This document shows, one piece after another, positions 1 to 8,681 of a stretch of DNA of 34,866 nucleotides. Under the pieces are notes generated by a model that saw only the letters and a program-made list of their open reading frames with translations, did not search any database and was not told the origin of the DNA. Position 1 is the first letter of the stretch, and each line of letters begins with the position of its first letter. This stretch comes from CAZLIC01 sp964559535 (GTDB lineage: Bacteria; Pseudomonadota; Alphaproteobacteria; Rhodobacterales; Rhodobacteraceae). Made by a program: the position numbers and the translations under genes. Location of the stretch: the NCBI GenBank assembly GCA_964559535.1, contig CAZLIC010000041.1, positions 1-34,866 on the forward strand, read 5' to 3'.

Positions 1-89
1 TGTCGGACTGGTTCTTCGTGGCGGGCCGCATCGCCAATGACGACGGCAAGGCGGATGTTCTGTGGGTGCCGGGACTGACACGGGGCTGA
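1..89 (+). CDS. C-terminal end of an unidentified protein (partial)
   Basis: An open frame enters the window and ends at a TGA at 87-89. Its last 28 residues begin SDWFFVAGRIANDDG and finish VPGLTRG. Base use at third positions is G/C biased like the confirmed genes, so it is probably the 3' end of a real gene. The fragment is too short to assign to a family. Tandem copies of 'acacggggctg' overlap the stop codon. The gene lies 125 bases upstream of etfB on the same strand, and I see no strong hairpin between them. Confidence 0.5.
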   Translation, partial: SDWFFVAGRIANDDGKADVLWVPGLTRG

Positions 90-200
90 CACGGGGCTGA
101 CGGCCAAGGAACGCGGCGTCCTGCCGCCCTTACCTGTCGTATTTGCACTGTCCGCCGGGGCCGTCTGGCGTTAGAACCGCGCGAAATATTCTGTCTGGTC

Positions 201-206
201 GGAGGA
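201..206 (+). promoter_or_regulatory. Ribosome binding site deciding the etfB start
   Basis: GGAGGA lies eight bases before the ATG at 215. It fixes the start at that ATG and not at the longer in-frame start at 143. The 24 extra residues of the longer reading have no counterpart in EtfB proteins. Confidence 0.75.
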
Positions 207-214
207 ACGCGCCG

Positions 215-976
215 ATGAAGGTTCTGGTGCCCGTCAAGCGGGTGATCGACTACAACGTGAAGGTTCGCGTGAAGGCGGACGGATCGGGTGTCGATCTGGC
301 GAACGTGAAGATGTCGATGAACCCCTTTGACGAGATTGCCGTCGAAGAGGCGATCCGGCTGAAGGAAAAGGGCATCGCCACCGAGATCATCGCGGTGTCG
401 GTGGGCGTGAAGCAGTCGCAGGAAACCCTGCGCACCGCGCTGGCCATGGGCGCCGACCGCGCGATCCTGATCGAGGCCACGTCCGACGTGCACACGGACA
501 TCGAGCCGCTGGCGGTGGCCAAACTTCTGGCCGCGGTAGCCCGGGCCGAGGGGCCGGGGCTGATCCTGTGCGGCAAGCAGGCGATCGACAACGACATGAA
601 CGCGACGGGGCAGATGCTCTCGGCGCTGCTGGGCTGGTCGCAGGCGACCTTTGCCAGCGAAGTGGCGATCGAGGGCGAGACCGCGAAGGTCACGCGCGAG
701 GTTGACGGCGGTTTGCAGGCGATCAGCGTGAAGCTGCCCGCCATCATCACCGTGGACCTGCGGCTGAACGAGCCGCGCTATGCGTCGCTGCCCAACATCA
801 TGAAGGCCAAGAAGAAGCCCCTGGAAGAAAAGACCCCCGCCGACTACGGCGTGGATGTCTCGCCGCGGCTGACGGTGGTCAAGACGGTCGAGCCGGCGGG
901 CCGCAAGGCGGGCGTCAAGGTGGCGTCGGTGGCCGAGCTGATCGCAAAGCTGAAAGACGAAGCGGGGGTGATCTGA
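215..976 (+). CDS. etfB: Electron transfer flavoprotein, beta subunit
   Basis: This is the small (253-residue) subunit of the soluble FAD/AMP electron transfer flavoprotein. ETF collects electrons from acyl-CoA and other dehydrogenases and passes them to ETF:ubiquinone oxidoreductase at the membrane. The N-terminus MKVLVPVKRVIDYNVKVR, the segment MSMNPFDEIAVEEA near residue 35 and the nucleotide-binding stretch CGKQAIDNDMNATGQ near residue 120 are typical of EtfB, and the length fits the family (about 250). The start was chosen at the ATG preceded by GGAGGA. etfA begins one base after the stop codon, so the two subunits form an operon and are probably made in equal amounts. Identification is by recognised family motifs. 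Confidence 0.96.
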   Translation: MKVLVPVKRVIDYNVKVRVKADGSGVDLANVKMSMNPFDEIAVEEAIRLKEKGIATEIIAVSVGVKQSQETLRTALAMGADRAILIEATSDVHTDIEPLAVAKLLAAVARAEGPGLILCGKQAIDNDMNATGQMLSALLGWSQATFASEVAIEGETAKVTREVDGGLQAISVKLPAIITVDLRLNEPRYASLPNIMKAKKKPLEEKTPADYGVDVSPRLTVVKTVEPAGRKAGVKVASVAELIAKLKDEAGVI

Positions 977-977
977 C

Positions 978-1904
978 ATGGCCGTTCTTCTTCTGGCGGA
1001 TGTGAATGACGGCGTGCTGGCGGTTGACCAGGTAGGCAAGACCGTAACCGCGGTGGCCGCGCTGGGCGAGGTGCACGTGCTGGTGGCCGGACAGGGCGGT
1101 GATGCCGCGGCGGCCGAGGCGGCGAAGATCTCGGGCGTGTCGAAGGTGCTGTTCGCGGGCGACCACGCCTATTGCCACGGCATGGCAGAACCCACCGCGG
1201 CGCTGATCGTGGCGCTAGCCGGGGGCTACAGCCATATCTGCGGCGCGGCGACGGCGTTCTGCAAGAACGTGATGCCCCGGGTGGCGGCCTTGCTGGACGT
1301 GATGGTGCTGACCGACGTGACGGCGGTGGTCGATGCCGACACGTTTGAACGCCCCATCTATGCCGGCAACGCGATCCAGACGGTGAAGTCGTCGGACATC
1401 AGGAAGGTGTTCACCGTGCGCACCGCGGCCTTCCAGGCGGCGGCCATGGGCGGCGCGGCGGCGGTCGAATCGGTGGCGGTGGCCGCCGACGGGTCGCTGT
1501 CGACCTGGGTTGAGGACCGCGTGGCGGCCAGCGACCGGCCTGAACTGACCTCGGCCAAGGTGGTGGTGTCGGGCGGGCGCGGCGTGGGGTCGAAGGAAAG
1601 CTTCGACATCATCGAAAAACTGGCCGACAAGCTGGGCGCCGCCGTGGGCGCCAGCCGCGCCGCGGTTGACAGCGGCTATGCCCCGAACGACTGGCAGGTG
1701 GGTCAGACCGGCAAGGTGGTGGCGCCGAACCTGTATGTGGCGGTGGGCATTTCGGGTGCGATCCAGCACCTTGCGGGCATGAAGGACAGCAAGATCATCG
1801 TCGCCATCAACAAGGACGAAGAAGCGCCGATCTTCCAGGTGGCGGACTATGGCCTTGTGGCCGACCTGTTTGCCGCCGTGCCGGAATTGACCGAGAAGCT
1901 CTGA
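978..1904 (+). CDS. etfA: Electron transfer flavoprotein, alpha subunit
   Basis: This 308-residue protein is the large ETF subunit, which carries the redox-active FAD. The N-terminal half is the ETF alpha/beta fold. The C-terminal half holds the family FAD-binding sequence: SGGRGVGSKESFDIIEKLA near residue 198, then GASRAAVDSGYAPNDWQVGQTG and LYVAVGISGAIQHLAGM, ending with NKDEEAPIFQVADYGLV. These match ETF alpha closely and the length is normal. It follows etfB after one base and is almost certainly translated from the same mRNA. A G/C-rich hairpin 25 bases after the stop probably ends the transcript. In many Rhodobacteraceae a 3-hydroxybutyryl-CoA dehydrogenase gene follows etfA (recalled, not checked); here ispD faces it instead. 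Confidence 0.96.
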   Translation: MAVLLLADVNDGVLAVDQVGKTVTAVAALGEVHVLVAGQGGDAAAAEAAKISGVSKVLFAGDHAYCHGMAEPTAALIVALAGGYSHICGAATAFCKNVMPRVAALLDVMVLTDVTAVVDADTFERPIYAGNAIQTVKSSDIRKVFTVRTAAFQAAAMGGAAAVESVAVAADGSLSTWVEDRVAASDRPELTSAKVVVSGGRGVGSKESFDIIEKLADKLGAAVGASRAAVDSGYAPNDWQVGQTGKVVAPNLYVAVGISGAIQHLAGMKDSKIIVAINKDEEAPIFQVADYGLVADLFAAVPELTEKL

Positions 1905-1929
1905 CCCTGACGGGACTGCGTCGATCATG

Positions 1930-1956
1930 TCCCGCGGATGCCCGGCATCCGCGGGA
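1930..1956. terminator. Bidirectional hairpin between etfA and ispD
   Basis: A perfect inverted repeat with 13-base arms (left arm TCCCGCGGATGCC) is separated by a single base. It lies between the stop codons of the convergent etfA and ispD genes. The physical loop must use some of the inner bases. There is no clear T-run on either side, so it may slow polymerase or block exonucleases and need not be a classic intrinsic terminator. Confidence 0.6.
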
Positions 1957-1960
1957 TGTG

Positions 1961-2671
1961 TCATTCCCGGCCGGGGCCGCCGCCCTGCATGGCCGCCACG
2001 TCCCTCAGGGCACGCTCCAGGTCGGAGGGAAGGGTGATCTTGTAGTTGCCCTCATCCCCCGGCACCAGCCGCACGGCCATGCCGAAGGCGCGCGCCACCG
2101 CCACGTCATCGGCGGCACCGCCGTCGCCCGCCCGGTGCGCCGCAAGGATGCGGTCAAAGCGGAACCCCTGCGGCGTCTGTGCACGCCACAGCCTGTCACG
2201 TGGAACGGGAGCCGCGGCAAGGCCATCTGCGGCCATCCACAGCGCATCGACAACCGGCAAGGCAGCGCAGGCCCCTTCGGCCTCGGCCAGTGCGTCGCAG
2301 ACATCCTCGATCACCCGGGTCGGCACGAAGGGACGCGCGGCGTCGTGGATCAGCACAAGGTCGGGGGCGTGCCAGACCAGCGACTCAAGCCCCAGCCGCA
2401 CCGAATGGCCGCGCGATGCGCCGCCCGGCACCGGGGCCAGAAGCCGCGGGTCGGCCAGCCCGGCCAGCGCCGCAGCGCACAGCGCCGAATCGTCGGGGTG
2501 GATCACCGGGCACACCAGCCCGATGCGCGGCACATCCAGAAAGGCGCGCACGGCGCGGTGAAAGGCGCAGGGGCCATCCAGTGGCACATACTGCTTGGGC
2601 AGTTCACTGCCGAACCGCTGCCCCCGCCCCGCCGCCACCAGCAGCGCGGCAATGCGCGGCGCGGCCTGCAC
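1961..2671 (-). CDS. ispD: 2-C-methyl-D-erythritol 4-phosphate cytidylyltransferase
   Basis: IspD transfers CMP from CTP to methylerythritol 4-phosphate in the non-mevalonate isoprenoid pathway in the cytoplasm. The protein shows the nucleotide-binding start IAALLVAAGRGQRFG, the PKQY motif, IHDAARPFV, the segment RAQTPQGF, and the C-terminal GNYKITLPSDLERA. All are conserved in the family. The start is uncertain: the GTG at 2671 gives 236 residues, near the usual 230, while an in-frame TTG at 2686 or ATG at 2752 (263 residues) are possible, and none has a clear ribosome site. The protein ends shortly after the cytidylyltransferase domain, so it is not the IspD-IspF fusion I recall from several Rhodobacteraceae; ispF must be elsewhere if present. 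It converges with etfA and diverges from the glycerate kinase gene. Confidence 0.92.
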   Translation of the reverse strand: MQAAPRIAALLVAAGRGQRFGSELPKQYVPLDGPCAFHRAVRAFLDVPRIGLVCPVIHPDDSALCAAALAGLADPRLLAPVPGGASRGHSVRLGLESLVWHAPDLVLIHDAARPFVPTRVIEDVCDALAEAEGACAALPVVDALWMAADGLAAAPVPRDRLWRAQTPQGFRFDRILAAHRAGDGGAADDVAVARAFGMAVRLVPGDEGNYKITLPSDLERALRDVAAMQGGGPGRE

Positions 2672-2927
2672 GGCGGCGGAGGGCAAGGGTTCGGTCTGGC
2701 CGGTCAATCGCGGGGCCCCCGTTGTGCTGCACAGGTGGCGCGCGCCCAGCATGCAGGCAGGCCCGCGACCGGCCCCTGTTCTGGCCGAACCGGCGGGAAA
2801 CGCAATGGCCGCCTTGGCGCAGAGGCGGCAATTTCGCCGCGGACGGGCGCCGGGCTGGGCCCCCTGCCCCGCGATACCCTGCATTCGCATATGGCGGCGG
2901 CGGCAATTTCGTGCTGCAACTGCGCGC

Positions 2928-4187
2928 ATGACGCCCGATGACCGCGCCTTCCTGACCGACCTGTTCCACGCCGCCGTGGCCGCCGCCGACCCGGGCCGCG
3001 CGCTGGCCGCGCACCTGCCCGTCCGGCCGCGCGGGCGTACCGTGGTGATCGGCGCGGGCAAGGGCGCGGCGCAGCTGGCCGCGGCTTTCGAGCCCCTTTG
3101 GGATGCGCCGCTGCAGGGCGTGGTCGTCACCCGCTATGGCTATGGCTGCCCCACCGCGCGCATCCGCGTGCTGGAAGCAGCGCATCCGGTGCCCGACATG
3201 GCGGGGATTGCCGCCGCGCAGGCGCTGTTTGATGCCGTGCGCGGCCTGACGCCCGATGATCTGGTGGTGGCGCTGGTCTGCGGCGGCGGCTCGGCCCTGC
3301 TGCCTTGCCCGCCGGGCGACCTGACGCTGGAAGATGAGGCGGCGCTGAACCGAGCGCTTCTGGCCAACGGCGCGCCGATTTCGGTGATGAACGCCATCCG
3401 CAAGCAGGTGTCGGGCATCAAGGGCGGCCGTCTGGCCGCCGCTTGCCATCCGGCGCGGGTGGTGTCGCTGGTGGTGTCGGACGTGCCGGGCGATGACCCG
3501 GCGCAGGTGGCCAGCGGCCCGACGCTGCCCGATGCGGTGACACGGGCGCAGGCGCGGGCGATGGTGGCCAGCTGGCGGATCGACCTGCCGCCGCGCGTGG
3601 CGGACTGGCTGGCGGGCGAGGACGGCGCCGCGCCGCACCCGGGCGATCCGGTGTTTGCCGGGCATCAGGTGCGGGTCATCGCCTCGGCCCGGCTGTCGCT
3701 GGAGGCTGCGGCTGCGGTGGCGCAGGCGCGCGGCGTGCCGGCCGCCATCCTGTCGGACGCGATCGAGGGCGAGGCGCGCGACGTGGGCCGCGTGCATGCC
3801 GCCATTGCCCGCGAGGTGGCGGCACGAAGCCGCCCCTTCGCCCGCCCCGTGGTCATCCTGTCGGGGGGCGAGACCACCGTCACCCTGCGGGCGAAGGGCA
3901 AGGGAGGCCGGAACACCGAATTCCTGCTGGCCACCGCCCTGGCTGCCGAAGGCGTGCCTTTTGCCGCGCTGGCCGCCGATACCGACGGGATCGACGGGTC
4001 GGAAGACAACGCGGGCGCCTTCGCCACCGGCGAAAGCGCGGCGCGGCTGCGGGGGCTGGATCTTGATCCCGCGGCGCTGCTGGCAGGCAACGATGCATGG
4101 TCAGCCTTCTCGGCCCTGGGCGACCTGTTCGTGCCCGGCCCCACCGGCACCAACGTGAACGATTTCCGCGCTATCCTGATCCGCTAG
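2928..4187 (+). CDS. Glycerate 2-kinase, MOFRL family
   Basis: This 419-residue protein belongs to the GckA/TtuD family of MOFRL-type glycerate kinases. These phosphorylate D-glycerate to 2-phosphoglycerate in serine-cycle, glyoxylate or tartrate metabolism. The N-terminal half has the glycine-rich VVIGAGKGAAQLAAAFE (from about residue 39) and LVVALVCGGGSALLPCPP. The middle has VSGIKGGRLAAACHPARV and VSDVPGDDPAQVASGPT. The C-terminal MOFRL domain has LSGGETTVTLRAKGKGGR, ADTDGIDGSEDNAGAF and the closing GPTGTNVNDFRAIL. Length is normal for the family. The ATG at 2928 matches the family N-terminus (MTPDDRAFLTDLFHA); no good Shine-Dalgarno precedes it. It is divergent from ispD with about 250 bases between. 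The symbol gckA would fit, but substrate was not proven. Confidence 0.9.
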   Translation: MTPDDRAFLTDLFHAAVAAADPGRALAAHLPVRPRGRTVVIGAGKGAAQLAAAFEPLWDAPLQGVVVTRYGYGCPTARIRVLEAAHPVPDMAGIAAAQALFDAVRGLTPDDLVVALVCGGGSALLPCPPGDLTLEDEAALNRALLANGAPISVMNAIRKQVSGIKGGRLAAACHPARVVSLVVSDVPGDDPAQVASGPTLPDAVTRAQARAMVASWRIDLPPRVADWLAGEDGAAPHPGDPVFAGHQVRVIASARLSLEAAAAVAQARGVPAAILSDAIEGEARDVGRVHAAIAREVAARSRPFARPVVILSGGETTVTLRAKGKGGRNTEFLLATALAAEGVPFAALAADTDGIDGSEDNAGAFATGESAARLRGLDLDPAALLAGNDAWSAFSALGDLFVPGPTGTNVNDFRAILIR

Positions 4188-4314
4188 GCAGGCCGGTCGC
4201 TGTGCCCCGCATCCGGCGCAAAACGATGGATGCTGCGAAAATTCAACTTGCGCGGCTGTGCCATGGCCTTAACCTTTTGCGCTGGCGCCGGTGGGGCTGC
4301 GGCGCCGCGAAATT

Positions 4315-4320
4315 GGGGAG
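4315..4320 (+). promoter_or_regulatory. Ribosome binding site for the PI4K-like protein
   Basis: GGGGAG sits six bases before the ATG at 4327 and supports that start over an in-frame ATG 36 bases upstream, which has no comparable site. The preceding gap from 4188 contains a comparatively A/T-rich patch around 4220-4285, the likely promoter region, but no convincing -35/-10 pair. Confidence 0.6.
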
Positions 4321-4326
4321 CGAAGT

Positions 4327-7300
4327 ATGCCTGACTACTTGTCCACGAAGGATTGGCGCAAGCTGCTGGACGACAAGGACCACAAGACGGTCAAGAAGAC
4401 CGGCGTGTCCGACACGTTCGATGAGTACGCAGCGGCTGCGAAGAAGGATGATCTGGCGCGCATGGCCAGCGCGCTGCAGGCTGTCATCTCGAAGGCAAAC
4501 GAGGTGAAGACGGCTCAGAAAAAGTTTCCGAAGATCGTCGATTTTCTTGAGAATACCGTTTCAGCGGCGAAGGGAGAGATACAGAAGCTGGGTCCTCGTC
4601 TCGCGCAGCTTGAGGACGATGCCGACGATGAAGGCGATGGGGGCACGCTGGGCAAGGCACTGACCAAGGTGCGCCAGATCACCGACCCCGAGAAGGCGTG
4701 GAACTTCATCCTTGTGCCGGGCAAGCCTTCGGCCGGATTCGTGGTGGTGAAGAAGACGCCCAAGAAATCGCACATTGATACGGCGTTCGAGATGCGCGGC
4801 AAGCGCGGGCCGTTCTTCCAGGGCAAGATCTACTTCGAAGCCGGCCGCTATGTTCTGGAAACGCCCGAGCAGCCGGTGCCGGGGTCGGCCAAGGCGGCCA
4901 AGAACGCGGCACTGCTTCATGCCGAGATGAACATCAAGGTCACCATGCGCGGCGGAGGTGTGTCGCTGTTCGATGAGGCAGACCGTGAGCCCGAGGACGA
5001 GGGCGGCGTTCCGACACCGCAGACCGACGACCAGAACCAGCGCACGCGCGACTACGACAAGATGATCGAGGCGTTTGACCACCCGGTCGACATCCTGATC
5101 AAGGACCCCTCGGTCAAGAAGGAAGGTGCCATCGACGGGCTGAACGGTCGGCTTAACCTGCTGCGCGACCGCATCGACAAGGACCCGGCCGTCATCCCGC
5201 ATGACAAGACGGTGCTGCTGGGCAAGATCGACACGCTGAAAAAGTCGCTGTTCGACGCCGCCCGCACGCCCGCGCCTTCGCCCAAGTCGGCCTACCCCGA
5301 CCGGGCCTACTGGCAGCGGCTGGCGGAAGGCATCGTGAAGCTGGACCAAAGCAAGCACGATGATGCGTGGAAGCGGTTTCTGGCCCGGTACGACGATGTG
5401 CTGAAGCAGTGGACGGGCGACACCGCGCTTGTCGACCCCGACCGCGAGGAAGTGCGCCTGAACCTGGCCTTCGCCCTGACACTGGCCGAGAATCGTCTGA
5501 ACCAGCGCAACAAGCTGGACGAACAGCGCGACGAGACGATCGACCCGAAGGTGACGCAGCGGTTCCTGGCGCTGGAACGCAAGCTGGACACCATCCGCAG
5601 CACCCCGGGCCTGAACCCCCAGCAGGTGAACACGCTGATCAATGCATTCGGCGCGATCCGCACGGCCTATGAAAAGGGCACGCTGACGCTGAAGTCGCCC
5701 GAACTGCCGAAGCTCGAACAGGCGATGGAGAACGTGCTGAAGCTGGCCCTGGCCGAGCGCGAGAAGCGGGCCAAGCTGCAGGGGCAGGCGCAGGTGCACA
5801 ACACCCTGAAGCCCGCGATGGAACTGGTGAAGCGCGCGGCCTTCCCCAACACGCTGATCTCCGACCCCAATGCAATCCGCGAAGCGGTGAAGAAGGACCG
5901 CGACCTCTTGGCGCTGATCCAGGCCGGGGCGGAAGCCACCAAGAAGCATGACGCCCCCAGCTTTGCGAACCTTGAAAAGGCGGCGCGCACGATGCTGGAG
6001 GCCGTCGAGACGCGGGCAAAGGACGGTGACGTGTTGCCGTCGGACGCCGAGGCCAAACGCATTGCCACCGAGGCGCTGAAGCGGGTGCAGCTGGGCAAGA
6101 TGGCGCTGGAGTATGCCACGCTGGGCGACCCGCCATGGGACGAATCGAAGTCCGAAAAGTCGCTGGAACTGCAGTCGCAGCTGTTCTTCGTGGAAAGCGC
6201 GATTGCCAAGGGCGATGTCAACTACACGGCGCCTTCCACTTCCGGGCAAGGCGGCGGCGCCAGCGGGTCGTGGTGGATCGAACGGGGCGAGGCGCAGAGG
6301 GGCGTCAAGGATGCCCCGAAGACCACCAAGAAGTACATCTTCAAACCGGGCAAGAAGGAGGCCGCGGTGATGACGGGGCTTCCGCCCGGCTCGGGCGCCC
6401 CGCGCGAGGTGCTGGCCAAGAAGGTCAGCGACACGATGTCGGGCGCGGGCTTCAACGTGGGCGTGTCGCCCACCACGCTGGCCACCATCGATTCGTCGCA
6501 GCTGGGCGGAGAGATCGACCCGAAAGGCGGGCCGCTGGTCGGGTCGATCCAGCAGCTGGCACCATCGGATGGCGCCATCGTCGAGAAGATGCTGAAGGAC
6601 CCGAAGTTCGCCGCGACCATCGACAAGCGCAACTTCGACGATGTGGCCGTGTTCGACATGGTCTTTGCCAACCTTGACCGGCACGGCAAGAACATCCTGA
6701 CCACGACCGACGAGGTCACGGGCAAGACCAGCCTGGTTCCCATCGACCACGGCTCGGCCCTGGCCGACCCCGAGGATGTCTACGCCAACCGCGGCGCGCT
6801 GATGCCGTCGTTCAACATCATGGCCAACGACGACCTGCCGCAAGGCCAGCTGCCGCTGGGGGATGAGACGGTCGAGGCGCTGAACCGGCTGGACCCCGAC
6901 AAGATGCTGCAAGACATGAAGAACCAGCGCGACGACCTGGCCCGCCGCCACCCCGAGACGGCCGGAACCGTCAGTGACGCCGCGCTGGAAGGCATGGCGG
7001 CGCGCGTGCGGTTCCTGAAGATCGTGGGCAACAGCGTGCCGGTGCAGGTTCTGTTCGTGATGCTGGCCGACGGCGCGCGCGACATCGCGAAGTGCAAGCC
7101 CGAAGACATGCCGGAACTGGCCAAGTCACTGCGGGCGGCGGCCGAGCGGAAGCTGGAGGGGGCAAAATCCATCCGCAAGGTGGCCGATGACATGAAGGAG
7201 ATCTCGGCATCCTCCTACAGCATCATGATGCAGCAGTTGCAGGCGCTGGGCTGGGGCTGGAACCTGACGATGCGCGAGATGCAGGACTGGGCCGAAACGA

Positions 7301-8613
7301 ATGCCGAGCTGGTCAGCCGGGTACTGAAGGGCCAGATCGTCAACCCCGATTTCCAGGACGAGTTCGACCGTCTGCTGGTCGAGGCCAAGAAGCACGACAC
7401 GGACAAGAAGAAGATCGAGGACGAGATCAAGGGCTCCGACCGCGCGTCGAAGATGATGGCCGTGTACAAGGCGGCCAACCCGCAGATCTTCGGCACCCCG
7501 GAACGGGACATGGACCTGCCCAAGCTGCAGAACGAGTTCGACCGGCTGGGCGGCGACACCGAGATGGCCAAGATCGTCCGGGTTTTTCCGGCCGAGGGCC
7601 GGAAGACCGGGCCAATCGATCCCTCGGCGTCGGATCGCGAGAAGCGCTTTGCGATGATCGACCGGGTCGAGCTTCTGCGCCAGTGGTCCGAGTTCAACAA
7701 GCTGGGGGGCATCAAGGCGCTGCTCGATCAGGGCCAGTTGGTTGCCCGCGAATACGAGGTGATCTCGGCCATCCAGACCCTGTACGAAGCCACCAAGCGC
7801 GCGAAGGCGACCGGCAACGTGCTGGCAATGGATCCGGGCGACATCGACAAGGCGCAAGTGAAGGCCTACGAAAAGGCCGAGAAGGTGTTTGACGACGACC
7901 TGGACAAGATCATCGACCCGCGTCCCCGCAACACCGTCAAGAAGCTTGGCGATTCCGCGCGCGACAAGTGGCTGAAGGGCGACAGGACCTCGGGCGGAGC
8001 GATGATGGCCTATGTTGCGAAACAGGTCACCGAAACAATCGCCAGCGAGACGGCCTTCGCGCTGATCACACGAGGCCGCCGCGACGACCTGTTCAAGGCG
8101 ATCGAGAAGGACGAGAACGGCACCCAGAAGCTGGCACCGCACAGGGCCCGTCTGTTCGGCATGGTCGAGGATTCCGCCAAGACCAACGACGTCAGCAAGG
8201 GCGAGAACGCAATCAACGAGATCAAGTCCATTCTGGACGAGGTCACGCTGGGCGACGAGGCGCCGGTCAGCAAGGCGAAGAAGGAGTTCGAGGAGGCCAA
8301 GCGCAAGCTTGATCCCTACAAGGACACGCCGATGTACGTTGGCATGAAGATCCACCTTGACCGTGTCGCCGACCGGATCGCGACCTTCGACTTCAGCAGC
8401 CTGCTCAAGATGGACTTCGAAGGGGTGGATGACCGGCTGAAGGCGGCAAAGCCGCTGCTTGATGCCTGTGGCGGCAAGCCGTTCAACCAGTTGCCCGAAA
8501 CCGTGCAGACCATCCTTCAGCAATGGGTCGACTTGCACATCCGGTACGATATCGGCAAGGCGCGCGATGACGCCAGGAAGATCGAGGAACTTCTGGCAGA
8601 CAAGGTGAACTGA
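4327..8613 (+). CDS. Giant charged-helix protein with a PI3/4-kinase-like (type II PI4K-like) domain
   Basis: A 1,428-residue cytoplasmic-looking protein without signal peptide or membrane segments. Residues 1-620 and 870-1428 are rich in Lys, Asp and Glu and look like long helices or coiled coils. Between about 640 and 830 lies a kinase-like core. GSWWIERG near 655 resembles a nucleotide-binding loop, KYIFKPGKKEAAV (669 onward) resembles the VFKPKDEEP lysine motif of type II phosphatidylinositol 4-kinases, and GAPREVLAKKVSD follows. NLDRHGKNIL at 782-791 is the DRHxxN-type catalytic loop (Asp784, Asn789), and LVPIDHGSAL gives the metal-binding Asp807. All key residues appear intact, so activity is plausible. 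Whether it phosphorylates lipid or protein is unknown; actin-fragmin-kinase-like or HipA-like kinases are alternatives. It stands alone, with no obvious partner nearby. Its high AAG and GAC content differs from its Ala/Arg-rich neighbours. Confidence 0.8.
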   Translation: MPDYLSTKDWRKLLDDKDHKTVKKTGVSDTFDEYAAAAKKDDLARMASALQAVISKANEVKTAQKKFPKIVDFLENTVSAAKGEIQKLGPRLAQLEDDADDEGDGGTLGKALTKVRQITDPEKAWNFILVPGKPSAGFVVVKKTPKKSHIDTAFEMRGKRGPFFQGKIYFEAGRYVLETPEQPVPGSAKAAKNAALLHAEMNIKVTMRGGGVSLFDEADREPEDEGGVPTPQTDDQNQRTRDYDKMIEAFDHPVDILIKDPSVKKEGAIDGLNGRLNLLRDRIDKDPAVIPHDKTVLLGKIDTLKKSLFDAARTPAPSPKSAYPDRAYWQRLAEGIVKLDQSKHDDAWKRFLARYDDVLKQWTGDTALVDPDREEVRLNLAFALTLAENRLNQRNKLDEQRDETIDPKVTQRFLALERKLDTIRSTPGLNPQQVNTLINAFGAIRTAYEKGTLTLKSPELPKLEQAMENVLKLALAEREKRAKLQGQAQVHNTLKPAMELVKRAAFPNTLISDPNAIREAVKKDRDLLALIQAGAEATKKHDAPSFANLEKAARTMLEAVETRAKDGDVLPSDAEAKRIATEALKRVQLGKMALEYATLGDPPWDESKSEKSLELQSQLFFVESAIAKGDVNYTAPSTSGQGGGASGSWWIERGEAQRGVKDAPKTTKKYIFKPGKKEAAVMTGLPPGSGAPREVLAKKVSDTMSGAGFNVGVSPTTLATIDSSQLGGEIDPKGGPLVGSIQQLAPSDGAIVEKMLKDPKFAATIDKRNFDDVAVFDMVFANLDRHGKNILTTTDEVTGKTSLVPIDHGSALADPEDVYANRGALMPSFNIMANDDLPQGQLPLGDETVEALNRLDPDKMLQDMKNQRDDLARRHPETAGTVSDAALEGMAARVRFLKIVGNSVPVQVLFVMLADGARDIAKCKPEDMPELAKSLRAAAERKLEGAKSIRKVADDMKEISASSYSIMMQQLQALGWGWNLTMREMQDWAETNAELVSRVLKGQIVNPDFQDEFDRLLVEAKKHDTDKKKIEDEIKGSDRASKMMAVYKAANPQIFGTPERDMDLPKLQNEFDRLGGDTEMAKIVRVFPAEGRKTGPIDPSASDREKRFAMIDRVELLRQWSEFNKLGGIKALLDQGQLVAREYEVISAIQTLYEATKRAKATGNVLAMDPGDIDKAQVKAYEKAEKVFDDDLDKIIDPRPRNTVKKLGDSARDKWLKGDRTSGGAMMAYVAKQVTETIASETAFALITRGRRDDLFKAIEKDENGTQKLAPHRARLFGMVEDSAKTNDVSKGENAINEIKSILDEVTLGDEAPVSKAKKEFEEAKRKLDPYKDTPMYVGMKIHLDRVADRIATFDFSSLLKMDFEGVDDRLKAAKPLLDACGGKPFNQLPETVQTILQQWVDLHIRYDIGKARDDARKIEELLADKVN

Positions 8614-8639
8614 CCGCCCCACAAGGTTGCCGCCCCGTC

Positions 8640-8661
8640 CCGCCGGGCTAGGTTCCGGCGG
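8640..8661. terminator. Possible hairpin after the PI4K-like gene
   Basis: Seven-base arms CCGCCGG and CCGGCGG enclose an eight-base loop, starting 27 bases after the stop of the giant gene and ending 20 bases before the next start. It has no T-run. It could separate the two transcription units but is weak evidence on its own in G/C-rich DNA. Confidence 0.35.
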
Positions 8662-8681
8662 CGGGCAAGTCGGGATCGGCG

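Noticed and set aside
6244..6816. Reading the kinase core as a HipA toxin of a toxin-antitoxin pair
   Set aside because: The protein is about three times longer than HipA, no HipB-like small gene is adjacent, and the FKP motif fits type II PI4K better.
4561..6951. A 796-codon minus-strand open frame antisense to the PI4K-like gene
   Set aside because: It mirrors a coding strand with strong domain signals, has no family motifs, and is rich in Arg, His, Gln and Leu as expected for antisense of G/C-rich genes.
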